Source: Ramlibacter sp.
Lineage (GTDB): Bacteria; Pseudomonadota; Gammaproteobacteria; Burkholderiales; Burkholderiaceae_C
Direction of reading: 5' to 3'
NCBI GenBank assembly: GCA_016713005.1
Contig: JADJPY010000012.1
Span: 620,001-684,000, forward strand
Length of the DNA stretch: 64,000 nucleotides
Below the pieces are notes generated by a model, which was not told where the DNA came from, made no database searches, and was given only the letters and a program-made list of their open reading frames with translations. Positions 26,913 through 34,882 of this stretch are shown here, one piece after another (position 1 is the first letter of the stretch; the number at the start of each line of letters is the position of its first letter). The position numbers were made by a program, and so were the translations under genes.

Positions 26913-27893
26913 CGACTTCGCGGCGAGGCCCAGGCGCTCGATCATCGCCTTTTCCTTGAGGAAGGTCTCGCGCGCGAACTTGGTGTAGTCGGCCGTATTC
27001 ATGTAGATCACGGACTGGTCGTACTTCTCGAAGCTGGCCAGCACGGCCGGGTCGTCCAGCGTCTTCCTGAAGGCGTCGTGCAGCTTTTGCGTGAGGGCCG
27101 GGTCCATGCCCTTGGGGCCACCAATGCCGAACGGCGAATCAGAAATGGTGTCGTAGCCCAGCTCGTTGAGCGTGGGGATGTTGGGCCAGCGCTTGGTGCG
27201 CTTGCTGCCATAGGTGGCCAGCAGGCGGCAGGTACCGGCGTCCACGTGCGGTCCCCAGCCGGTGGCGTCGCTGTGCGACATCACGTGGCCGCCCAGCAGC
27301 GCCTGCATCCCGTCGGCGTTGCCCTTGAACGGGATGTGCTGCAGCTTGATGCCGGCCTTGGCGGCAAACTCTTCCACCGCCAGGTGGGGGGTGGTGCCGT
27401 TGCCGGTGGAGCCATAGGTGAACTCGCCCGGTTTGGCCTTGGCAAAGTCCACCAGGTCCTTGATGCTCTTGATGGGTGAATCGGCACGGACCACGATGCC
27501 AAAGGTGTAGCCGGTGAGCATCGCGATGTAGGTGAAGTCCTTGAGCGGGTCAAACTGCATCTTCTGCATGTGCGGCAGGCGCATCACACCAATGGTCAGC
27601 TGCGACAGCGTGTAGCCGTCGGGCGCCGCATTGACCAGCTCGTTGGGGCCCAGCATGCCGCTGGCGCCGGCCTTGTTCTCGACGATGAATTGCCCGCCCA
27701 GCGCCTTGCCGGCACTCTCGGCCAGGGCGCGCATCACCGCGTCGGTGGAGCCGCCGGCGGGCCAGGGGCAGATCAGCTTGATGGGCCGGGCCGGGTAGGC
27801 CTGCGCGAACGACAGGCCGGGCAACGCGAGCGTCGCGCCGGCGGCGACGGACGCCTTGACAAAAGACCGGCGTGAAGGCGAGAGACGGGACAT
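26910..27893 (-). CDS. Bug-family periplasmic solute receptor (TTT substrate-binding protein)
   Basis: 327-aa tripartite-tricarboxylate-transporter receptor. The N-terminus carries a Tat-like signal SRRSFVKASVAAG and a hydrophobic stretch ending at SFAQA. The mature start YPARPIKLICPWPAGGSTD is the Bug signature, with GSTGNGTTPHL near the ligand site. The genes for the membrane TctA/TctB parts are not adjacent, which is usual for the many orphan Bug proteins of Burkholderiales. The ligand is probably a carboxylate but unknown. The start is ATG 27893; 46 upstream codons in frame are not part of the protein. Confidence 0.93.
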   Translation of the reverse strand: MSRLSPSRRSFVKASVAAGATLALPGLSFAQAYPARPIKLICPWPAGGSTDAVMRALAESAGKALGGQFIVENKAGASGMLGPNELVNAAPDGYTLSQLTIGVMRLPHMQKMQFDPLKDFTYIAMLTGYTFGIVVRADSPIKSIKDLVDFAKAKPGEFTYGSTGNGTTPHLAVEEFAAKAGIKLQHIPFKGNADGMQALLGGHVMSHSDATGWGPHVDAGTCRLLATYGSKRTKRWPNIPTLNELGYDTISDSPFGIGGPKGMDPALTQKLHDAFRKTLDDPAVLASFEKYDQSVIYMNTADYTKFARETFLKEKAMIERLGLAAKS

Positions 27894-28023
27894 GGTGGAC
27901 TCCGCAGGGTTGAAAGGGTTGGGGGCAGAGGCCCCTTCCCCATTCTGGAATCTTCCGGAGTACCGCCCATCGGGGATTACCACGTGGCGGGGTCGCCTGC
28001 GTGACTTGCACCGGGGCGCGGCT

Positions 28024-29586
28024 TCAGTCACCCATCACGATGCCTTCGCGCCGCGGGTCGGCGCCGCCAAACCACAGTTGCATGCCGTGGGCCTGGCCGC
28101 GGGTGATGGCCTGCAGCCCGCTGGTCATGTTCTGTTCACGCACCTCGGCACCGCGGGCGCGCAGCGCCTCCACCGTCGCGGGCGGGAAGCGCTTTTCCTC
28201 CAGCAGGCTGGGCCCGTTGTTGGAGCCGAAGTTGGGCAGGTTGATCGCCTGCTGTGGCGTCATGCCCCAGTTGAGCACGCCGTACAGCGTCTTGGCCGTG
28301 TAGTGGATGATCAGCGCGCCGCCGGGGCTGCCGCCGCTCATCACCAGCTGGCCGGTGGCCTTGTCAAACACCAGCGTGGGCGCCATCGACGAGCGGGGCC
28401 GCTTGCCGGGCTGCACCCGGTTGGCAATCGGCTTGCCCTCGGCGTCGGCGGGGGCGAAGCTGAAGTCGGTCAGTTCGTTGTTGAGCAGGAAGCCCTTGAC
28501 CATCTGGGGGGGCTGCACGAAGTCGGGGTCGGCCACGTACTGGCCACGGTCGGCAAAGGCCATGCGCGCGGCCTCGGTGTACAGGTGCAGCCAGGCGGCG
28601 CCTGGCAGGCCGTTCTCCAGCGGGATGGCGGAGGCGTAGGCATGGTTCAGCGTGCCCAGGATCTGCCCCACCGCAATGGCACCGGAGCTGGGCGGCGGAA
28701 AGCCGCAGATGCGGAAGTCACGGGCGTTGGCCTTGTAGTCGTGGCAGATGGGCGCGCGCTTTTTCGGCTGGTAGTTGGCCAGGTCGGCCAGGCTCAGCTG
28801 GCCCGGGTTGTCAGGGTGCTTTTGCACCTTGTCCACGATGGCCTGGGCCACGTCGCCTTCCAGCAGGCCTTTGGAGCCCTGGGCGGCGATCTTGCGCAGC
28901 ACGGCCGCCAGCTCCGGGTTCTTCAGCACATGGCCCACGTCATGGGGCGTGCCGTCGGCCTTGTAGAAGTAGGCGGCAGCCACCGGGTCTTTCTTGAGGT
29001 GCTGTTCGCTCTTGAGCAGCGTGTTCAGCCGCGCGCTGACCTTGAAGCCGCCTTCGGCCAGCGCAATGGCCGGCTGGAACAGGGTGGACCAGGGCAGCTT
29101 GCCGTGCTGCTTGTGCGCCATCTCCAGCATGCGCACCGTGCCCGGCGTGCCCACCGAGCGGCCACCCACCACGCCTTCATAGAACGCCATGGGTTTGCCG
29201 TCGGCCTTGAGGAAGAGCTTCTCGGTGGCGGCCATGGGCGCGGTCTCGCGGCCGTCAAAGGCCTCCACGTCCTTGCCGTTGAAGTGCAGCAGGAAGGCGC
29301 CGCCGCCGATGCCGCTGGACTGCGGCTCCACCAGCGTCAGCACCATCTGCACGGCAATGGCGGCGTCCATGGCCGATCCGCCGGCCTTGAGGATCTGGTA
29401 GCCCGCGTCGGTGGCCAGCGGGTTGGCGGCTGCCACCGCGAATTTGGTGGTCGCCCAGCCGGGCTTCTCGGTGTAGCCCGAGGAGCCCTCGGGCTGGTCG
29501 GGCACCTTGTAGCTGAAGTTGGACGGCGTGCTGGCGCAGGCGGCCAGCAGGGCCACGACGGCCAGGCTGGCAAGGGACTTTTGCAT
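28024..29586 (-). CDS. ggt: Gamma-glutamyltransferase homologue lacking the catalytic segment
   Basis: 520-aa GGT-family protein with a lipoprotein-like signal (VALLAACAST, lipobox Cys17). Family blocks are present on both sides: DGRETAPMAA with the substrate-binding Arg, YTEAARMAFADRGQYVADPD, FLLNNELTDFSF, KRPRSSMAPTLVF and MSGGSPGG. At residues 360/361, PDFVQPP is joined directly to QMVKGFLLNNEL. In normal GGTs some 60-75 residues lie there, containing the (N/T)TH-(F/S)SVVD block with the Thr that is both autocleavage site and nucleophile. No such block exists here. The frame is intact, so this is an in-frame deletion, and transferase activity and maturation should be lost. Confidence 0.88.
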   Translation of the reverse strand: MQKSLASLAVVALLAACASTPSNFSYKVPDQPEGSSGYTEKPGWATTKFAVAAANPLATDAGYQILKAGGSAMDAAIAVQMVLTLVEPQSSGIGGGAFLLHFNGKDVEAFDGRETAPMAATEKLFLKADGKPMAFYEGVVGGRSVGTPGTVRMLEMAHKQHGKLPWSTLFQPAIALAEGGFKVSARLNTLLKSEQHLKKDPVAAAYFYKADGTPHDVGHVLKNPELAAVLRKIAAQGSKGLLEGDVAQAIVDKVQKHPDNPGQLSLADLANYQPKKRAPICHDYKANARDFRICGFPPPSSGAIAVGQILGTLNHAYASAIPLENGLPGAAWLHLYTEAARMAFADRGQYVADPDFVQPPQMVKGFLLNNELTDFSFAPADAEGKPIANRVQPGKRPRSSMAPTLVFDKATGQLVMSGGSPGGALIIHYTAKTLYGVLNWGMTPQQAINLPNFGSNNGPSLLEEKRFPPATVEALRARGAEVREQNMTSGLQAITRGQAHGMQLWFGGADPRREGIVMGD

Positions 29587-29666
29587 GGGGAGCTCCTCGG
29601 GTGATGCACCCCATCCTACTGCGCGCCGGCCAGCGCCGACCCGGGGAGAAACCCCGCGGGCCCTGA

Positions 29667-30425
29667 TCAGCGCGGCGCGAGGCGGATCGCGCCGTCCAGG
29701 CGGATCACTTCACCGTTGAGCATGTCGTTCTCGAAGATGTGCTTTGCCAGCTTGGCGTAGTCCTGCGGCGTCCCCAGCCGGCTGGGGAAGGGCACGCTGG
29801 CGGCCAGCGACTCCTGCACTTCCTTTGGCATGCCAAACATCATGGGTGTGCCAAAGATGCCGGGTGCAATCGTCATGTTGCGGATGCCGTTGCGGGCCAG
29901 GTCGCGGGCGATGGGCAGCGTCATGCCGACCACGCCGCCTTTGGACGCGCTGTACGCCGCCTGGCCGATCTGTCCGTCGTAGGCCGCCACGCTGGCGGTG
30001 GAAATCAGCACGCCGCGTTCGCCGGTGGGCTCGGGCTCGTTCTTGCACATGGCGTCGGCCGCCAGGCGGATCATGTTGAAGCTGCCCACCAGGTTGACCA
30101 TGATGGTCTTGCTGAACAGGCCCAGGTTGTGGGCGCCGTTCTTGCCCACCGTCTTTTCTGCGGGCGCGATGCCGGCGCAGTTGACCAGTCCCATCAGCTT
30201 GCCCAGCGACACGGCCTTCGCCACCACGGCCTGGCCGTCGGCTTCCTGGCTTACATCGCACTTGACGAAGGCGCCGCCAATTTCCCTGGCGATGGCTTCA
30301 CCCTTTTCAACCTGCATGTCGGCGATGACGACCGTGCCACCGTTGGCCGCCAGCATGCGCGCCGTGCCTTCGCCCAGGCCCGAAGCGCCGCCGGTGACGA
30401 TGAATACCTTGCCCTTGATGTCCAT
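29667..30425 (-). CDS. Short-chain dehydrogenase, 3-hydroxyacyl-CoA dehydrogenase type II-like
   Basis: 252-aa SDR. The NAD-binding TGGASGLGEGTA (residues 10-21), catalytic Ser in STASVAAYDGQIGQ and YSASKGG (Tyr-x3-Lys) are complete. The pattern KNGAHNLGLFSKTIMVNLVG and IAPGIFGTPMM resembles HSD10 / 2-methyl-3-hydroxybutyryl-CoA dehydrogenases of isoleucine and fatty-acid oxidation. The start is ATG 30425, with GGAGCA upstream. A 16-bp palindrome sits 21-36 nt before the start. A terminator separates it from the iron-binding-protein gene upstream. Confidence 0.93.
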   Translation of the reverse strand: MDIKGKVFIVTGGASGLGEGTARMLAANGGTVVIADMQVEKGEAIAREIGGAFVKCDVSQEADGQAVVAKAVSLGKLMGLVNCAGIAPAEKTVGKNGAHNLGLFSKTIMVNLVGSFNMIRLAADAMCKNEPEPTGERGVLISTASVAAYDGQIGQAAYSASKGGVVGMTLPIARDLARNGIRNMTIAPGIFGTPMMFGMPKEVQESLAASVPFPSRLGTPQDYAKLAKHIFENDMLNGEVIRLDGAIRLAPR

Positions 30426-30445
30426 GAAATGCTCCTGCGATGACG

Positions 30446-30461
30446 TTGACGTAAACGTCAA
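30446..30461 (-). promoter_or_regulatory. 16-bp operator palindrome upstream of the SDR gene
   Basis: TTGACGT-AA-ACGTCAA, perfect 7-bp arms. It resembles the ACGT-centred operators described for LiuR/MerR-type regulators of branched-chain amino acid and acyl-CoA catabolism, which suits the gene it precedes. Confidence 0.6.
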
Positions 30462-30471
30462 TTATCGGCCA

Positions 30472-30497
30472 TGAAAAAGCCCGCGCGAAGCGGGCTT
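30472..30497 (-). terminator. Terminator of the iron-binding-protein gene
   Basis: Minus-strand AAGCCCGC, 5-nt loop, GCGGGCTT, with a T5 run (A run at 30474-30478). It lies between the iron-binding-protein stop and the SDR operator. Confidence 0.85.
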
Positions 30498-30600
30498 GGA
30501 TGGAGTTGCCCGGACTTCGGCCGGCCGCCGGGCCCGCCACGAGGCAGGCTACCCACCCCCTCTGGCGGCAGCGCATTGCATGCAATGAAAAGCCGGGGGT

Positions 30601-31647
30601 TTACTTGAATCCGACGCGGTCCAGCATCTGCTGCACGCGCGTCTGGTTGCCGCCAATGGTGTTCAGCGGAATCGTCTCCGCCTTGAAGTCGTCGCCGCCC
30701 ATGGCCTTGAGTGCAGGGTTGCTGACTTTCACGCCCTTGGCGGTGGGCCACTCGTTGTTGCCGTTGGCAAAATAGTTCTGCGCTTCGGCGCTGGCCAGGT
30801 ACTCCATGAATTTGACCGCATTGGCGGAGTTGCGGGCATTCTTCGCCACGGCGCCGCCGGCGATGTTCAGGTGCGTGCCCCAGGATTGCTGGTTGGGGAA
30901 CACCACGCCGACTTTCTCCATCAGCGCGCGGTCCTCCGGGTTGCTGGAGCGCATCAGGCGGGCCACGTAATAGCTGTTGCTCACGGCGACCTGGCACTCG
31001 CCGGAACCCACTGCCTTGATCTGGTCGGTGTCGCCGCCCTTGGGGTCGCGCGCCAGGTTGGACACCACACCCTTGAGCCAAGCTTCGGCTTTCTGCTCAC
31101 CCAGATGTTCGGTGATGGCGCCGAACAGCGACAGGTTGTACGGGTGTGAGCCCGAGCGGATGCAGATCCTGCCCTTGTTTTTCGGGTCGGCCAGCTCCTC
31201 GTAGGTGTCCACGTCCTCGCGCTTGACCTTGATCTTGTCGTACAGCACCACACGGGCCCTTGTGGAAAAGCCGAACCAGGTGGTGCCCTCCGGGGTGGCT
31301 TTGCCGCGGTACTGGGCGGGGATGGCGCCTTCCAGCACCGCGGACTTGATGGGCCTGAACAGGCCGTCCACATCGCCCCGGTACAACCGGGCTGCGTCGA
31401 CCAGCAGGATCACGTCGGCGGGGGAGGCCGCGCCCTCGGCCTTCAGTCGGGCCAGGATGCCTGCATCGTCGGCATCCACCCGGTTGATCCTGATCCCGGT
31501 GGACTTGGTGAAGTTGGCGTACAGGGCCTCGTCGGTGCTGTAGTGGCGGGCCGAATAGAGATTGAGCACCGCGTCCTGGGACTGGGCGGCCAGAGGGGCG
31601 AACAGGCTGAGTGTGGCCACCAGGGTCAAAAGCAATGAAGTGCGCAT
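30601..31647 (-). CDS. Periplasmic ferric-iron-binding protein (FutA/FbpA-like)
   Basis: 348-aa extracellular solute-binding protein for Fe(III). A Sec signal peptide (MRTSLLLTLVATLSLFAPLAAQSQ) is followed by LNLYSARHYSTDEALYANF. Later SGECQVAVSNSYYVARL carries the paired tyrosines that bind iron in this family. A Fur-like box lies 49-65 nt upstream of the start. The ABC permease and ATPase genes are not adjacent, and a terminator follows, so this is a monocistronic unit. Confidence 0.93.
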   Translation of the reverse strand: MRTSLLLTLVATLSLFAPLAAQSQDAVLNLYSARHYSTDEALYANFTKSTGIRINRVDADDAGILARLKAEGAASPADVILLVDAARLYRGDVDGLFRPIKSAVLEGAIPAQYRGKATPEGTTWFGFSTRARVVLYDKIKVKREDVDTYEELADPKNKGRICIRSGSHPYNLSLFGAITEHLGEQKAEAWLKGVVSNLARDPKGGDTDQIKAVGSGECQVAVSNSYYVARLMRSSNPEDRALMEKVGVVFPNQQSWGTHLNIAGGAVAKNARNSANAVKFMEYLASAEAQNYFANGNNEWPTAKGVKVSNPALKAMGGDDFKAETIPLNTIGGNQTRVQQMLDRVGFK

Positions 31648-31695
31648 GGCTGGAACGAAGTGGAAGAAGGAAAGGTTTGACTATAACTAAAACAC

Positions 31696-31712
31696 GAATC
31701 ATTCTCAATTGC
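31696..31712 (-). promoter_or_regulatory. Fur-like box upstream of iron-binding-protein gene
   Basis: Minus-strand sequence GCAATTGAGAATGATTC contains the GAGAATGATT core of the Fur consensus, in an AT-rich island just upstream of the gene. The match is partial. Confidence 0.5.
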
Positions 31713-31750
31713 TTTTATGAAAAGAAGCCGGGCGGATGAAGCGGGCGCAA

Positions 31751-31779
31751 AAAAAGGCCCGGTCTTGCAACCGGGCCTT
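31751..31779 (-). terminator. Phasin gene terminator
   Basis: Minus-strand GGCCCGGT, loop TGCAAG, ACCGGGCC followed by TTTTTTT (A run at 31749-31755). It lies about 160 nt downstream of the phasin stop; the gap in between has no gene. Confidence 0.85.
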
Positions 31780-31939
31780 AAGGGATCCCTGAACCGTGAG
31801 GTATCGAAAGGACCCGAGGAGACAACCTGTGGGAGCGGCCGAAGCCGGATCCCCATGGACAGGAGTGTCCGATGTTTGGGGCTGTGCGGGTAGAGTGCCG
31901 GCTCCAGATCAGGCTGGCGCCGCTGCACCCACGCGCAGA

Positions 31940-32488
31940 TCAGCGCTTCTTGGTCGTGGTGGTCTTGGCTGCGTTGACAGCGGTGTTGGCTACGGCGTTG
32001 AAGTTGGCTTCGGCCACGTCGGTGGCTTGCTTCACGGCCTTTTGCACGGATTCCAGGGCGTTGTTGCCGGCGGCAATGGCGCTCTTGAACACGGCAACGG
32101 CGGTCTCGGAGCCGGCCGGTGCGTTCTTGGAAGCGTTGTCCACGACGGCCATGAACTTCTTCTGGGCGTCGGTGGCCTGGGCTTCGAAAGCCTTGCCGAA
32201 CTCGGCGCCGGTGCCCGAAGCGATGTCATACAGGTGACGGCTGTAGGCGGCGGTCTTCTCGGCCAGGGGCTGGAACAGGGCGGCTTGCAGGGCCAGCAGT
32301 TCTTGCGCGTCCTTGACGCCCAGGATGGCTTGCGTGGTGCCAGCGGCTTCGTTCAGGGCGGCCTTGGAGGCCGTCACATTCAGCTCGACGAGCTTCTCAA
32401 CGCCTTCGAAGGCCTTGTTGGTCAGGCCAAACAGGGTTTCGACGTTGGCTTTGTGGGAGGCCAGGATTTGTTCAGCGGTGTAGGTCAT
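31940..32488 (-). CDS. Phasin, PHA granule surface protein
   Basis: 182-aa amphipathic, almost wholly helical protein. MTYTAEQILASHKANVETLF at the start and Ala/Lys-rich heptads ending in AAKTTTTKKR identify the Burkholderiales PhaP family. Phasins coat polyhydroxyalkanoate granules and set their number and size. The start is ATG 32488, preceded by TTGGAGAAACTC; four extra codons upstream are not used. Two inverted-repeat sites upstream resemble PhaR operators. The pha synthesis genes are not in the window. Confidence 0.93.
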   Translation of the reverse strand: MTYTAEQILASHKANVETLFGLTNKAFEGVEKLVELNVTASKAALNEAAGTTQAILGVKDAQELLALQAALFQPLAEKTAAYSRHLYDIASGTGAEFGKAFEAQATDAQKKFMAVVDNASKNAPAGSETAVAVFKSAIAAGNNALESVQKAVKQATDVAEANFNAVANTAVNAAKTTTTKKR

Positions 32489-32539
32489 GAGTTTCTCCAA
32501 TAAGAGGGGTTGAGGATCAGGACTGCGCCGAACAAGTTA

Positions 32540-32554
32540 TGTTGCAGTGCAGCA
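32540..32554 (-). promoter_or_regulatory. PhaR-like operator site 1
   Basis: TGTTGCAGTGCAGCA, an inverted repeat of TGC-rich arms 52 nt upstream of the phasin start. It is similar to site 2 and to the TGC/GCA-rich sites known for the PHA-responsive repressor PhaR. Confidence 0.6.
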
Positions 32555-32598
32555 TGGGTTGAAGTATATGGGTGCCGGAAAGATTTGCAAGCACTTTT

Positions 32599-32613
32599 TG
32601 TTGCGCTGCAACA
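32599..32613 (-). promoter_or_regulatory. PhaR-like operator site 2
   Basis: TGTTGC-GCT-GCAACA, perfect 6-bp arms, 59 bp from site 1. It lies between phasin and the divergent deacetylase-like gene, so it could affect both. Confidence 0.6.
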
Positions 32614-32706
32614 TTCTAGAAGCCAGCCCCTAAACGACCCCCGGGACCCAGCGGTTTCAAGGGCACGACACAATGGGCTGTCCCCCTCCCGCAGCGCGCG
32701 CGCCCC

Positions 32707-33639
32707 ATGCAGGTTTTCTACGCCACCCAGTTTGTGCTGCCTCTGCCGGCCGGGCACCGGTTTCCCATCGCCAAGTACCAGTTGTTGCGGGACCGGCTGG
32801 CGGCAGACTTTCCGGATGTCCGGCTCCAGCAGGCCCAGCCGGCGTCTGATGGGGAACTGGCGCTGGCCCACGATCCGGCCTACGTTGCCGCCATTGCCGA
32901 TGGCAGCGTGGCGCCCGCGATCCTGCGGGAAATCGGCTTTCCCTGGAGCGATGCCATGGCCGAGCGCGCGCGCCGTTCGGTCGGGGCGACCATCGCAGCC
33001 TGCCGCGTCGCGCTTCGCGAAGGGGTGGCCGCCAACATCGCCGGCGGAACGCACCACGCCCGCGCCGACCGCGGCGGCGGGTTTTGCGTGTTCAACGATG
33101 CCGCCGTGGCGGCCCGGCTGATGCAGGCTGAGGCCGGGCGGGGCGTGGCCCGGGCTCCCCTGAAGGTGGCCGTGATCGACCTGGACGTTCACCAGGGCAA
33201 CGGCACGGCGGCCATTTTCCGGGACGACCCCAGCGTGTTCACGCTGTCCCTGCATGGCGAGAAGAACTTCCCCTTCCGCAAGGAGGCCGGCGATCTGGAC
33301 GTGGACCTGCCCGACGGTTGTGGCGACGACGACTACCTGCACGCGCTGGAGGTCGCGCTGGATCACCTGGAGCAACGGTTTGCGCCACAACTGGTGATCT
33401 ACCTGGCCGGCGCCGACCCGCACGAGGGCGACCGGCTGGGCCGCCTCAAGCTGACCTGGGACGGCCTGGAAGCGCGCGACCGCCGGGTGCTCGACTGGGC
33501 CGGGCAGCGCCGCATCCCGCTGGCCTTCGCCATGGCCGGTGGCTACGGACATGACATTGCCGACACCGTGCGCGCCCAGGTCAACACCTACCGGGTGGCG
33601 ATGGACTATTGGCGCCGCTGGCAGAATCGGGCGCGATGA
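32707..33639 (+). CDS. Histone-deacetylase-family hydrolase (acetoin-utilisation AcuC-like)
   Basis: 310-aa zinc-dependent deacylase of the arginase-deacetylase fold. The double-His motif GGTHHARADRGGGFCVFND and the zinc ligands in VIDLDVHQGNG and YLAGADPHEGDRLG are complete, so it should be active. Bacterial members deacetylate acetyl-polyamines, acetyl-CoA synthetase or small acyl amides; the target is unknown. Its stop overlaps the thioesterase start (ATGA), beginning a run of overlapping genes. Confidence 0.92.
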   Translation: MQVFYATQFVLPLPAGHRFPIAKYQLLRDRLAADFPDVRLQQAQPASDGELALAHDPAYVAAIADGSVAPAILREIGFPWSDAMAERARRSVGATIAACRVALREGVAANIAGGTHHARADRGGGFCVFNDAAVAARLMQAEAGRGVARAPLKVAVIDLDVHQGNGTAAIFRDDPSVFTLSLHGEKNFPFRKEAGDLDVDLPDGCGDDDYLHALEVALDHLEQRFAPQLVIYLAGADPHEGDRLGRLKLTWDGLEARDRRVLDWAGQRRIPLAFAMAGGYGHDIADTVRAQVNTYRVAMDYWRRWQNRAR

Positions 33640-34082
33640 GCGAGTCCAAACCTGCCAAACCCCAGCCCGAGCCGCGCAGCGCCTACCGGGTGTTCCGCCC
33701 CATCAGCACCCGCTGGATGGACAACGACGCCTACGGCCATGTCAACAATGTCGTCTACTACAGCTGGTTCGACACGGTGGTCAATGCCCACCTGATCGAG
33801 CACGGCGTGCTGGACATCCACCAGGGCGAAACCATTGGCCTGGTGATCGAGACACAGTGCAACTACTTTGCCTCGCTGGCGTTTCCACAGACTGTGGAAG
33901 CCGGCCTGAGGGTGGCCCACACCGGCACGTCCAGCGTCCGGTATGAGGTGGGCCTGTTTGCCCAGGGCGAGCCGCTGACGGCCGCGCGTGGCCACTTTGT
34001 GCATGTGTATGTAGACAAGCTCAGCCGCCGCCCGGTCCCGCTGCCCGACAAACTCAAACTCGTACTGGAGCAACTCAAGTGA
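33636..34082 (+). CDS. Hotdog-fold acyl-CoA thioesterase (4HBT/FcbC-like)
   Basis: 148-aa single-domain thioesterase. The signature RWMDNDAYGHVNNVVYYSWF carries the active-site Asp and the Asn-His of the 4-hydroxybenzoyl-CoA thioesterase family. Predicted to hydrolyse short acyl- or aryl-CoA esters in the cytoplasm. ATG 33636 overlaps the deacetylase-like gene by 4 bp, and the stop overlaps the nitroreductase start (GTGA). Confidence 0.92.
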   Translation: MSESKPAKPQPEPRSAYRVFRPISTRWMDNDAYGHVNNVVYYSWFDTVVNAHLIEHGVLDIHQGETIGLVIETQCNYFASLAFPQTVEAGLRVAHTGTSSVRYEVGLFAQGEPLTAARGHFVHVYVDKLSRRPVPLPDKLKLVLEQLK

Positions 34083-34804
34083 CGCAATCCCAGGTGCAAA
34101 CCGTCGTGGCCGACCCCGCCAGCGTGGACGCCGCCATCGAAAGCCGCTTTTCCGCCCGCGCTTTCCTGCCCGACCCCGTGCCTCAAGACACGATCCGCGA
34201 CATCCTGCGGGTGGCCAGCCGCGCCGCTTCCGGCACCAACACCCAGCCCTGGAAGGTCTATGTGCTGCAGGGCGCCAGCCGCGACGCGCTGGTGGACAAG
34301 GTCTGCGCGGCGCACAACGCCATCTATGCCGACCCTGCCGTGGCAGCGCAGTACCGCGAGGAGTACGACTACTACCCCGAAAAGTGGGTGTCCCCTTACA
34401 TCGACCGGCGGCGCGAGAACGGCTGGGGCCTCTACGGATTGTTGGGCATTACCAAGGGCGACAAGGACGCGATGCATGCGCAGCACCAGCGCAATTACCG
34501 CTTTTTCGATGCGCCCGTGGGCCTGATGTTCACGCTGGACCGCGTGATGGGCCGCGGTTCGCTGGTGGACTACGGCATGTTCATACAGAGCATCATGGTG
34601 GCGGCGCGCGCTCGCGGGCTGCACACCTGTCCGCAGGCCGCCTGGAACGGTTTTGCGAAAATCATCCTGCCTCACATCGGCGCAGGCGAGGGTGAGATGC
34701 TGGTCTGTGGCCTGTCGCTGGGCTACGCCGACGAGGCGGCCAGGGTCAATACCTTTCACACGCCGCGTGAGCCGGTGGAGTCGTTTACCCGCTGGCTGGG
34801 ATGA
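34079..34804 (+). CDS. Nitroreductase-family FMN oxidoreductase
   Basis: 241-aa flavoprotein. ESRFSARAFLPDPVPQDTIR and AASGTNTQPWKVYVLQG form the FMN-binding N-terminus, and AWNGFAKIILPHIGAGEG with CGLSLGYADE the C-terminal flavin contacts. Predicted NAD(P)H-dependent reduction of nitroaromatics, quinones or enoates; substrate unknown. The GTG start overlaps the thioesterase stop. The deacetylase-thioesterase-nitroreductase trio forms one translational unit. Confidence 0.92.
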   Translation: MTQSQVQTVVADPASVDAAIESRFSARAFLPDPVPQDTIRDILRVASRAASGTNTQPWKVYVLQGASRDALVDKVCAAHNAIYADPAVAAQYREEYDYYPEKWVSPYIDRRRENGWGLYGLLGITKGDKDAMHAQHQRNYRFFDAPVGLMFTLDRVMGRGSLVDYGMFIQSIMVAARARGLHTCPQAAWNGFAKIILPHIGAGEGEMLVCGLSLGYADEAARVNTFHTPREPVESFTRWLG

Positions 34805-34882
34805 AGGCGTTCAGCCTGATGCAAGCCGTCCTTGGCTGCCGGGCCAGATAATCCGCTCACCCTTGCACCTACGGAGACAACA

